Shown one piece after another: positions 7,017 through 14,088 of a stretch of 40,111 bases of DNA. The stretch spans positions 1-40,111 of the IMG/VR virus record IMGVR_UViG_3300020171_000012; one strand, written 5' to 3'. The stretch comes from a virus. The translations under genes were made by a program, and so were the position numbers. The notes beneath the pieces are model-generated. The model was not told the origin of the DNA and ran no database searches. It saw only the letters and a list, made by a program, of their open reading frames with translations. Numbering within the stretch: position 1 is the first letter of the stretch; every line of letters starts with the position of its first letter.

Positions 7017-7137
7017 ATCCGATTAGAGGCGATTATGAGGAGGAAGCAGGGCTTTTTCTTTGAATAGCTGTTGTTTTCAGCTTTTATCGAAGGTTTTTGA
7101 AATAAGAAGAATTTTGTTGTTGTTAATATACTCTTGA

Positions 7138-7320
7138 ATTTCTGCTAAGGATATTGAGTCTGGCAAAGCAACCGTTCACCAAGTAGAAAAAGAAATAAAA
7201 AAGCAGGAAAGGCAAGAAGTCATACAGAAACAAAAGGAATATTTATCTGAAAACAATCCTTCCTTACCAACTGGTTTGTTTCATGACCGACAGACACGTT
7301 TATCCTGGGTCATTTTATAA
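7138..7320 (+). pseudogene. Possible remnant of a helix-turn-helix or coiled protein gene
   Basis: In the 343-base gap between 6967 and 7309 the only long frame is this plus-strand one. It has no ATG and begins straight after a stop codon. It spells an HTH-like segment (SAKDIESGKATVHQVEKEI) followed by a charged helix (KKQERQEVIQKQKEYLSE). It looks like the 3' part of a gene whose start was lost. It faces the neighbouring genes and overlaps the DUF1353 gene end by a few bases. Could also be chance. Confidence 0.35.
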
Positions 7321-7714
7321 ACTCATGCCCAACCTTCAGTTTATGGTATGCTGTCCAACCGAAAGCCCGAACACCTAAAAACATGGGATAATATATCCGC
7401 CAAGGCTGGTGCCTGGATATCATTGCCAGCCTGAAATAGTCGTCTGCTTCTAATCTGGAGACAAGGGGATCGCTGTCAAGCCTGTATAGCCAGTCGTGGA
7501 GTACTGCCTCGCGGTGACTGCGGTTGCCCCATGCCGTATAAATAAAAGGGAGCCTGGGAACTGAAGCCAAGTCAGTTTGAAACCCCGCCGGAATGAGTAT
7601 GAGCGATCCGTCTTCACGCCGGAAATACAAGTTTTCCTTTAAGCGATATATCGTTTTCCCTTTGTATTCCCCAAGCTCTTCATTCACCATGTTATTCAGG
7701 AATCCGGCTTTCAA
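7310..7714 (-). CDS. DUF1353 protein
   Basis: The conserved signature GFQTDLASVPRLPF (near residues 44-57) and HDWLYRLD (near 73-80) identify DUF1353, a small phage protein of unknown biochemical role often found near lysis or tail genes. The ATG at 7714 overlaps the end of the upstream gene. The 134-residue length is normal for the family. Confidence 0.85.
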   Translation of the reverse strand: MKAGFLNNMVNEELGEYKGKTIYRLKENLYFRREDGSLILIPAGFQTDLASVPRLPFIYTAWGNRSHREAVLHDWLYRLDSDPLVSRLEADDYFRLAMISRHQPWRIYYPMFLGVRAFGWTAYHKLKVGHEFIK

Positions 7715-7968
7715 CGCTCTTCCTTCGGGAACAAGAAAGAAGCGAATACATCAATAGCCGGACTTACAATAGGTTTAATTTTTGTAAGCGTTTCTGCCTG
7801 TCCGCCTGTTGATATTGATTCCAAAGTAGAAAATATGGCATTAATTCCGTCCGTAACTTCCTCTTTCTTTATAGCTCCCGCGCCTTCTTCCGGATGCTTC
7901 TTCTGTGCCTCTTTTACGAATAAGGCAACAAGTTGAAGTATCAGTTGTAAAATTGCTACATAGTTCAT
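7711..7968 (-). CDS. Small membrane protein, holin-like (85 aa)
   Basis: ATG at 7968 follows AAAAGGAGAAAAG. The N-terminal helix (YVAILQLILQLVALFV) is hydrophobic, then comes a charged linker (KEAQKKHPEEGAGAIKKEE) and a C-terminal hydrophobic stretch (IVSPAIDVFASFLF). Its place in the lysis cluster and this layout suggest a holin or holin accessory, but no family is certain. Confidence 0.6.
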   Translation of the reverse strand: MNYVAILQLILQLVALFVKEAQKKHPEEGAGAIKKEEVTDGINAIFSTLESISTGGQAETLTKIKPIVSPAIDVFASFLFPKEER

Positions 7969-7994
7969 CTTCTTTTCTCCTTTTAAAGTTTTAG

Positions 7995-8423
7995 TTAAGC
8001 AGGCTCCCCCTGCTCAATAGGGCAATCTGGGCCAGCACCACCCCATGTTGAATTGTGGTCGTCAATATCTCCCTCGTCTTGCTCTTTGCCAAAATCAGAC
8101 TCTTCAAAGCAGTCACGGCTTTGCAGAATTTTTTGCATATCTTTGGGGAGGTCTGCAACAGGCACATCGATATATTCATCAAACTCGTTCCTTATCACGA
8201 TAGCAGTTGCCGCAATTTTGCTTTCCTCCAAAGTAATAAATTCCTGATTGTGGAAGAAGCATACAGGACAAAAAGGAAATCCTTTCAGCTTAAACCATAC
8301 ATAGTCCATCTGAAATCCCGGTTTATAAAAGCGCCCTTCCCACTCATGCCTAATTCCAACTCCTATCTGAATTTTTTCTGACTCGTCCCAAGCATTCTTA
8401 CATTTTGGACAGCTAATTTTCAT
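7995..8423 (-). CDS. Zinc-ribbon hypothetical protein (142 aa)
   Basis: A zinc ribbon is visible: CPKC near residues 4-7 and CPVC near 52-55, with FYKPGF...VWFKLKGFPF between. The C-terminal half is acidic. ATG at 8423 overlaps the stop of the membrane microprotein upstream (ATGA). Function unknown; its place among lysis genes may be incidental. Confidence 0.65.
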   Translation of the reverse strand: MKISCPKCKNAWDESEKIQIGVGIRHEWEGRFYKPGFQMDYVWFKLKGFPFCPVCFFHNQEFITLEESKIAATAIVIRNEFDEYIDVPVADLPKDMQKILQSRDCFEESDFGKEQDEGDIDDHNSTWGGAGPDCPIEQGEPA

Positions 8424-8536
8424 TTCTTCCTCCCGAATATCTTAAAATAGCCGATTACAAAAACTCCACCAGCACCGAGAACTATCAATATAAATCCTAC
8501 AAAGTCCTGCCAGCACGTTGGGCCGTATTCAAACAT
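8420..8536 (-). CDS. Membrane microprotein in the lysis cassette (38 aa)
   Basis: The ATG at 8536 shares a base with the endopeptidase stop (TAATG) and the frame ends in the ATGA overlap of the next gene. Residues 12-33 are hydrophobic and glycine-rich (FVGFILIVLGAGGVFVIGYF), followed by a basic tail KIFGRKK. A single helix with a positive end next to a cell-wall hydrolase fits a pinholin- or antiholin-like role, but that is inference. Confidence 0.6.
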   Translation of the reverse strand: MFEYGPTCWQDFVGFILIVLGAGGVFVIGYFKIFGRKK

Positions 8537-8988
8537 TAGTGCCCCCCGTTTTGTAACTTAACAAGCCGTTCATCTTCTGCAGGTTCAAGATAATCTTCTG
8601 GATTCAGTAAAGTTGTTGGATTCAACGACCACAACCCCAGATGCACATGCGCCTTCATCCCTCCGCCGTACTTATCGGATATATTCTGTGCTATGCCTAT
8701 TTCCTGCCCTCTTGCAACCCGGTTTATGATTAAATATTCAAATGGCGAAAAGTACCACATTTTAACCATATAATCATCCGCCCATATCGAAACACCCGTA
8801 TAAAATTTATCATTTGCATATGGGAATGAACGCATCATTTTGCCGGCCATCGGTGCCTTTATAACCTGACCGGGCTTACATAACCGGTCATACCCGGCGT
8901 GCGTTCTCTTGCCTCGTGACGCACCGAATTTGCCTGATCCTGCGGGGTCTTCTCTTAATCCCAGGCCTGTCCAGTTATATAGTATCAT
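8536..8988 (-). CDS. M23-family peptidoglycan endopeptidase (endolysin)
   Basis: M23 enzymes are zinc metallopeptidases that cut peptide cross-bridges of peptidoglycan. Seen: the HxxxD motif (H30, D34 in RTHAGYDRL) and the HxH motif (H114, H116 in AHVHLGLW), with the LAGRV-like MAGKM strand between, at the expected spacing. There is no signal peptide, so it needs a holin. The 150-residue length is a bare catalytic domain. It sits between an XhlA-like holin and a membrane microprotein, a standard lysis cassette. Confidence 0.85.
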   Translation of the reverse strand: MILYNWTGLGLREDPAGSGKFGASRGKRTHAGYDRLCKPGQVIKAPMAGKMMRSFPYANDKFYTGVSIWADDYMVKMWYFSPFEYLIINRVARGQEIGIAQNISDKYGGGMKAHVHLGLWSLNPTTLLNPEDYLEPAEDERLVKLQNGGH

Positions 8989-8989
8989 T

Positions 8990-9199
8990 TCAAGTACCCC
9001 AAATCTTAAAACTTAATGCCGCAATCGCTCCGCCGATAAGCCCGCCTGCCGCAGACCACGCTTTATTGATAAAAGACTTCCTCTCTAACACCTGCAATCT
9101 ACCATCAATACTTGTAAGAGTTTTAAAGGTCATCCAACTGCGTTGTTCCTCTGTCGCATGTTCCCACTCTTCTTCTTCAACTATTATACCAGATGCCAT
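8990..9199 (-). CDS. XhlA-like holin or holin accessory (69 aa)
   Basis: The acidic N-terminal 25 residues are followed by a short coiled helix (IDGRLQVLERKSFI) and one C-terminal membrane helix (AAGGLIGGAIAALSFKIW). This layout is that of haemolysin XhlA-type proteins, which act with endolysins. The gene ends two bases before the M23 start. Confidence 0.6.
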   Translation of the reverse strand: MASGIIVEEEEWEHATEEQRSWMTFKTLTSIDGRLQVLERKSFINKAWSAAGGLIGGAIAALSFKIWGT

Positions 9200-9211
9200 T
9201 GTCAGAGTCCT

Positions 9212-9688
9212 TTATTTTATTTCCTTTTCGTCAAAATCCACCACTTTCCGGTAAAACATTCTGTCTAAAAAACTTGAAGTTATAGAATCATATTCCCTGA
9301 TATTCCCATCCGGCATTTCAACAACTACTATTGCGTGATCTGCCGGTTGCATTGTCGTCACTATCCGAACCATTGCCCTGTGTGGATAGCCCAAGTATTT
9401 CAACGATCCTATCATTGCCACTGCCTTATCTTCACAATCGCCCATCAAGCCCTTGTTGGATATTTCTTTATAGGTGTCCCAGTGATCTCCTTCATCAAAT
9501 ACATAACTTGTCAGCCATTTAGTGCCTTCAAGAATATTATCAACAAGATCGATAGTCCAGCCTTCTTTCTGTTGCCTCTGTTGCCATTCTTTAATCTGCT
9601 CAAGATACTGTGCCTTCACGTCAACTGGATTTCTGACCAGAGAGCAGCCGGTTAAGAGAAGTATTAAAATCAGGGCAAGAACCTTCAT
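9212..9688 (-). CDS. Lipoprotein with transglutaminase-like cysteine peptidase fold
   Basis: A signal peptide (MKVLALILILLLTGC) ends in a lipobox with C15 to be lipidated, so the mature protein is membrane-anchored. The mature part carries the triad of the bacterial transglutaminase-like cysteine peptidase group: C85 in MGDCEDKA, H118 in PADHAI and D134 in REYD. Spacing matches that family. ATG at 9688 follows AAAGGATAAC. Possible roles are changing the host surface, superinfection exclusion or envelope disruption; none can be chosen from sequence. Confidence 0.75.
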   Translation of the reverse strand: MKVLALILILLLTGCSLVRNPVDVKAQYLEQIKEWQQRQQKEGWTIDLVDNILEGTKWLTSYVFDEGDHWDTYKEISNKGLMGDCEDKAVAMIGSLKYLGYPHRAMVRIVTTMQPADHAIVVVEMPDGNIREYDSITSSFLDRMFYRKVVDFDEKEIK

Positions 9689-9696
9689 GTTATCCT

Positions 9697-9768
9697 TTAT
9701 CCAGCAATTGCCAATGATGGCTGAACTGGCTTAATTTCACCGCAAGTTTTACAAGTCTTTGTTTCCAT
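9697..9768 (-). CDS. Zinc-knuckle microprotein (23 aa)
   Basis: ATG at 9768 follows AGGAAACTATAA, and the frame ends just before the lipoprotein's ribosome site. The peptide has a CxxC (TCKTCGEIK) as in half a zinc ribbon. Too short for certainty, but start and spacing are good. Confidence 0.4.
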   Translation of the reverse strand: METKTCKTCGEIKPVQPSLAIAG

Positions 9769-9849
9769 TTATAGTTTCCTAATTAATGCGATATGAAATA
9801 AACGTGCTTGCTGCCGTCTTAACTGTCCTGAAGGTAGCTGAGTTGCCAT
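9769..9849 (-). CDS. Possible short gene (26 aa), or broken end of a tail-protein paralogue
   Basis: ATG at 9849 has a strong AAGGAGAT site and the frame ends immediately before the next ATG. Another frame over the same bases spells SATFRTVKTAASTFISYRI, which resembles the end of the tail protein at 11535-11867 (VRNFRCINAVASSG...). The region between the fibre gene and the lipoprotein may thus hold a decayed tail-protein fragment. Which frame is used is unclear. Confidence 0.35.
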   Translation of the reverse strand: MATQLPSGQLRRQQARLFHIALIRKL

Positions 9850-9931
9850 AAATCTATCTCCTTATATTGCCAGAAGTCATTTTCAGATTCCTTCCTGTTC
9901 TTTTATCCTATCTTCATTTGTATTTTAATCC

Positions 9932-11518
9932 TTAAAACGTGCAGGGAATCAATTTCATTTTATAACCAAGTTTTTTATCGACAGGCTCGAAATTCCACTT
10001 CACATCAATCATGGCCTTGGCAATCGTACTGTTGATCTTGGTCCCGCCAGTCTGTTTTTGCGCCTCCATAGGCCGCGAGGAGGTTTCCAGATAATCGCCG
10101 TTTTCAATATCTCCGTTGGTGTCGGTAACCCTAATCTTGAAAAGTCCTACCTGAGCTACCAGATAGATTGGCTTGTCATCCTGCCCAAAGCTCTGCCCGC
10201 GTGAATCATTGCTCATCTTCCCGAACCATGTCCCATAGACACGCTTATCGGCTGGTTTGGATGTCGTATCTACGTAGGTGAAATACTCCTTGCCTGATAC
10301 ATCCTTACTAACAGAAACCTTGGTAGTGGTCGTTTTCTTGAAAGTTCCGGTTTTCTCATCGAAGGTAACCCCCAGTTTCAACTTTCGTTCCGTTTTAGCC
10401 TCCACTGCCGGAGAAACAACTACGGTTGTCAGAATGATCTCCTCCCCGTTGAAGGTGTATTTTTCTGCAGTCTCTTCTAATTTAGCCTCAGTTGTCACAG
10501 TCTCAAAAGCAGCTTCCTTCGTGATTTCCTCCTCGGTTGTTTCGTCCTTTTCAATCGTGACCTCACAGGGAATAATTTCCCCAAGGCTGACAATTACTGC
10601 ACCAAGAGGGGGTTCAGATTGGCCGTCCTTGAGCTGGGTATAATGGGAACCGACAAAGGCATTGTATGAAACTGTGGTTGTCGATACTGATATCGTGCCC
10701 TCTACCGTGTCGGCCTGCTCGATGTCAATAACTACCCCATCGTCCGCTTGACGGTTGACAGCAAGGGGGCTGGCTGGTGCCGTCGTCCCGATGCCGACGT
10801 TGCTGGTTGATGTTAATGTCATTACATCAGTAGCGACAGATTGAATTCTCAAGTCACTCCCGTAATAACGTATTTCAGAACCAGCTGTTGCAGAGCCTCT
10901 CCCGCTTAATACCATATACCTCGCCCCACCAACAATATCGCCAAATTTAATATCATCTGTATTCGCCACCCCATGTTCAATAGTTAATTTAGTATCCGGC
11001 GCCGTCGTCCCGATGCCGACGTTGCCAGAAGAGTCAACAAATATCTTATGGAGTTGGCGTAAATCAGCAACCGAAGTAATTGCAGTTGCATCAGTTACCA
11101 CTTTAGCCAGCCTGATACTATCAGCAGTAACAGCAGGTGCAGCAGCGGCATTGAGAACTTCGCTAAAGATATATGTCCCATCTCCTTTTAGGTCAACATA
11201 GGTATCTTTGGAAGCAGTATAAGTGCGAGAAGTAACTAATTTAACAATCCTTCTTCCTTGAGAATAGGCTACACCAGCCGAAATATCTGAAATAAGAGTG
11301 GCAGAAGTAGCTGGTAGGCAGCCAGAAATAACAGTATCTGAAATAAAATCTTTGGTGTGTAGTGCCATTGTTTGAGTATCATTGCCATAAGATTGAGAAA
11401 GAGCGGTAAACGTGCCTGGTGCGGGAGTTGTGCCGCCTATTGCTCCTGGAGTTTTCAGGAACGTATTCACCTCCGCTTGAGATATTCCATGTATCCCACC
11501 ATCATTTAAAGTAGTCAT
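9932..11518 (-). CDS. Tail fibre or spike with C-terminal chaperone-like domain
   Basis: The 528-residue protein starts with a short fibre-type head (MTTLNDGGIHGISQAEVNTF) and a PGAIGGTTPAPGTFTAL segment typical of phage fibres. It has two VGIGTTAPxxxL motifs (near residues 167 and 242) that mark fibre shafts before intramolecular chaperone domains. The last ~110 residues (FKIRVTDTNGDIENGDYLETS... STIAKAMIDVKW) resemble the C-terminal domains of Peptidase_G2-type or related fibre proteins; I see no S74 Ser-Lys signature. Likely host-binding role. Follows the 110-residue tail gene by 16 bases. Confidence 0.75.
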   Translation of the reverse strand: MTTLNDGGIHGISQAEVNTFLKTPGAIGGTTPAPGTFTALSQSYGNDTQTMALHTKDFISDTVISGCLPATSATLISDISAGVAYSQGRRIVKLVTSRTYTASKDTYVDLKGDGTYIFSEVLNAAAAPAVTADSIRLAKVVTDATAITSVADLRQLHKIFVDSSGNVGIGTTAPDTKLTIEHGVANTDDIKFGDIVGGARYMVLSGRGSATAGSEIRYYGSDLRIQSVATDVMTLTSTSNVGIGTTAPASPLAVNRQADDGVVIDIEQADTVEGTISVSTTTVSYNAFVGSHYTQLKDGQSEPPLGAVIVSLGEIIPCEVTIEKDETTEEEITKEAAFETVTTEAKLEETAEKYTFNGEEIILTTVVVSPAVEAKTERKLKLGVTFDEKTGTFKKTTTTKVSVSKDVSGKEYFTYVDTTSKPADKRVYGTWFGKMSNDSRGQSFGQDDKPIYLVAQVGLFKIRVTDTNGDIENGDYLETSSRPMEAQKQTGGTKINSTIAKAMIDVKWNFEPVDKKLGYKMKLIPCTF

Positions 11519-11534
11519 TTTCTATCTCCTTAAT

Positions 11535-11867
11535 TTAAAAGAAATACGAGGATTTAACACTAGCACCGGAAGAAGCTACGGCATTAATACACCTGAAATT
11601 TCTCACAGCTTCGACACCTCTGACAACATAAGACTGACCTACATCAAGTATATGACCTGCGCCAGTACCTTCGGTTACAGTCGGTGTCGTACCGTCCATC
11701 GTAAACCGTATAGACGCTGTCTCTACCGTAATTAGAGCAGACTTTGCCTCTTTATAAGAGTCACCTGTAGTTAAAGCTATCTTGGCAGTCGTGAAACCGA
11801 TAGAAGATGTAGTCGTGCCAATTTTCTCGTAGCTTTTGCATTTACCATCATTTGAATAAACTTCCAT
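11535..11867 (-). CDS. Small beta-rich virion protein (110 aa)
   Basis: The sequence is a compact beta domain of a type common in phage structural clusters: ALITVETASIRFTMDGTTPT, then GAGHILDVGQSYVV and RNFRCINA. Similar proteins are thought to decorate the virion or cap fibres. ATG at 11867 has AAAAGGAGAATGAA. It lies just before the fibre gene. Exact role unknown. Confidence 0.65.
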   Translation of the reverse strand: MEVYSNDGKCKSYEKIGTTTSSIGFTTAKIALTTGDSYKEAKSALITVETASIRFTMDGTTPTVTEGTGAGHILDVGQSYVVRGVEAVRNFRCINAVASSGASVKSSYFF

Positions 11868-12111
11868 TTCATTCTCCTTTTAATATTTTATTGTTTCTCC
11901 TTGTAAAAGTTCTCGGACAGGAGTTCTTTTGATATATTGGACTATCTCGGAAGGAGGAACCGATGATAAAGGGGGTGTCCCTTGGTTGGGAACTCCTGCC
12001 CAAGCTGTTTTTATGTATTTTTAGCCTTGCCATAACCCTCTTTATTAATAATCTCTGTTGTGGTGGCTTCTGGTGAAGTCTGCTTGCAAATGCTTGATAG
12101 TGTAGGGATTA
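11868..12111. other. Gap with broken small reading frames
   Basis: On the minus strand two frames look coding but lack proper starts: one after the ejection-protein gene (IPTLSSICKQTSPEATTTEI) that stops near 12006, and another that begins after a stop and spells VPNQGTPPLSSVPPSEIVQY and IKRTPVRELLQGETIKY to a stop near 11880. They would join with a one-base shift. A competing minus frame from an ATG near 12024 (55 aa) and a plus-strand frame with a good ribosome site (starting at about 11963, 37 aa) cover the same bases. A frame-disrupted small gene is the simplest reading. Confidence 0.35.
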
Positions 12112-14088
12112 CTACTGCCTGTTTAATAACCCTCGTCTTTTTTGCTCAAAAAGAGCCGATTGTTGGTTTCCTCTTGCCATATTTCGCTGTGCAACTTCTT
12201 CCGGTGTAAAAAAACCGGAAGGCTCTATTTCTTCCGGCCTTAATCTTTTAGCTAAATGCGATTTTTGATCTGGTCTTAATGGACTTCCTTTTTCCGGTAA
12301 CGCCTTCTCGCCTTCTCGTAAGATTGTTTTTAGTCTGTCAGGTAGTTTGCTTTTAATTAATTCTTTATTTGGAGTTAAAAGCGGCATTCCTTTTTTTGCT
12401 AATTTTCTTTCATTCTCAAGAAGTTTTATGTAGTCTTCAATTCTCTTTTTTTCAAAGGCTTTGGATATAGAAATCTCTCTTTCGGAGGCAGCTATTTCCT
12501 GATTGATTACCGATATTGGCCTTACATCCGCATCGCTTGTAATGTTTGATTTTAAAGATTCAGGTTGTTTTGATTTTGAATATTCGATAGATGACCTTTT
12601 AAGCGGTCTGCCTATATCCTCACCTTCAGTTGTTGACCAATCCTTTTTACTTAAAGCGTTTCGCTGGTCGGGTCTTAAAGGCAACTCCTTTTCAGGTATT
12701 ACATCTTTCGATTGAAAACCCTCATCCACTTTTATCTGTTTTAAAAGTGCATCCTTTCTTGCGATCATCTCCTGTGAAAGTTTATTGTGCTTTGCAATAT
12801 ATTCCTGCGCGGTCTTGTCACCCTCTTTTGCAAGAACAGCCATTTTCTCATTTTTATTGATAGCTTCGGATATTGTCTTGATTTCAGTTTCAAGTGCATT
12901 TATGGCAATTCTCTTTTCCGCAACAGTTCCGATTGCCTTACCGGCAGAATGTAATGAAAATGCCAATCTTGATTTGACAAGAGGGTGCCCTATCGTCCAT
13001 TCAAAGATAGCTGTTGGAATGCTCCTGACACCCAGCACCTTCGTTGTAAGACCAACTATATCCCTGTTGTCTATTCTTGCCGTAGCTCTCTCAACAGCTT
13101 CTTTCAGGGCAATATAAGAAGCATCTGTTTTATTCAGTTCTTTTATTTGCGGATAAAAACTCTCAAGGGAAACCATTGCTTCATGCGCCAATCCCTTTTT
13201 ACCCATTGTCTTAATCTGCCCCGCCAATGCCGTTGCCTCCGAACCGCCCCACTTCACTTCATCGTATAATTGCCTTTTGATTGAATTAAGCTGATTCGTT
13301 GGGATTGTTTCGCCATGCGCCATAAACTTTTCAGCTATCTCATCAACAAGTCCTTTTGCGCCTATAGGATCAGAAGACTTCAAGGCTCTTTCGTATGCCT
13401 TTTTAAGACCCTTATCCACAAGCTCCCTTGTAGCAACAACATCTCCTTGCGCAGCCCCTGTATTAACAACATCGTCAACAATGGCTCTTGTTTGCTTTTC
13501 AAGCTGTGTAATCGTGGCTATGCCGTGTTCGGTTGGGTATATTCTCTTTTCCAGTCCGGCACTTATAGCAGACATTCTTTTTGACACTTCCTTGCTCGGT
13601 AGTATCTCTGTCCATTTCTTTGTGACGGGAGCCTTGATTGCGCTTCCGTATAGTTTTTCGGGTAGTTTCGCTGTTGCATATTTAGCGGCTACCCCTACAC
13701 CTTTTCCGATTGCAATACCACCGGCTTCAAGTCCTACACCTTCAACAAAGTTCTGTCCTGTTTCGGCAACCTTGTTCAATGCGCCTCTTTCTGTCATAAG
13801 ATTTTCAGGTTGTCTTATTCCTACTGCCTGATCATACAGGTTGGCCGCTTCCTTTCCTGCGGCATACCCTATCCCTGCCCCTGCTATTGTTCCGGCAGGG
13901 CCAACGCCGCTTCCGCCTATCCCGCCGCCTATCATGCCTCCAAATTCAAGCACAGGACGGACGTAAGGAGCCGTCTTCTGCATGAAGGTTTCTTCAGGTG
14001 CAACCTGTACTTCCTGCCAGTCGTTAATCGGCACTTCTTTCCAATCGTCTATAGGAACTTCCTGCCAGTCATTTATAGCGGTAGGCAT
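12112..14088 (-). CDS. Ejection (internal virion) protein with glycine-zipper region
   Basis: The 658-residue protein starts with three tandem WQEVPI-type units (NDWQEVPIDDWKEVPI...) then a glycine-zipper stretch (GGMIGGGIGGSGVGPAG, AGAGIGYAAGK) near residues 50-80 that can insert in membranes. The remainder is helical and charged. In P22-like phages three genes at this place encode proteins ejected with DNA to build a conduit across the envelope. Order after coat, gp4 and gp10 supports this. ATG at 14088 shares one base with the preceding gene's stop (TAATG). Confidence 0.65.
   Translation of the reverse strand: MPTAINDWQEVPIDDWKEVPINDWQEVQVAPEETFMQKTAPYVRPVLEFGGMIGGGIGGSGVGPAGTIAGAGIGYAAGKEAANLYDQAVGIRQPENLMTERGALNKVAETGQNFVEGVGLEAGGIAIGKGVGVAAKYATAKLPEKLYGSAIKAPVTKKWTEILPSKEVSKRMSAISAGLEKRIYPTEHGIATITQLEKQTRAIVDDVVNTGAAQGDVVATRELVDKGLKKAYERALKSSDPIGAKGLVDEIAEKFMAHGETIPTNQLNSIKRQLYDEVKWGGSEATALAGQIKTMGKKGLAHEAMVSLESFYPQIKELNKTDASYIALKEAVERATARIDNRDIVGLTTKVLGVRSIPTAIFEWTIGHPLVKSRLAFSLHSAGKAIGTVAEKRIAINALETEIKTISEAINKNEKMAVLAKEGDKTAQEYIAKHNKLSQEMIARKDALLKQIKVDEGFQSKDVIPEKELPLRPDQRNALSKKDWSTTEGEDIGRPLKRSSIEYSKSKQPESLKSNITSDADVRPISVINQEIAASEREISISKAFEKKRIEDYIKLLENERKLAKKGMPLLTPNKELIKSKLPDRLKTILREGEKALPEKGSPLRPDQKSHLAKRLRPEEIEPSGFFTPEEVAQRNMARGNQQSALFEQKRRGLLNRQ

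Noticed and set aside
10278-10643. Plus-strand 121-residue frame within the fibre gene
   Set aside because: Antisense to a Thr/Val-rich coding region; Ser/Val-rich product without start signal.
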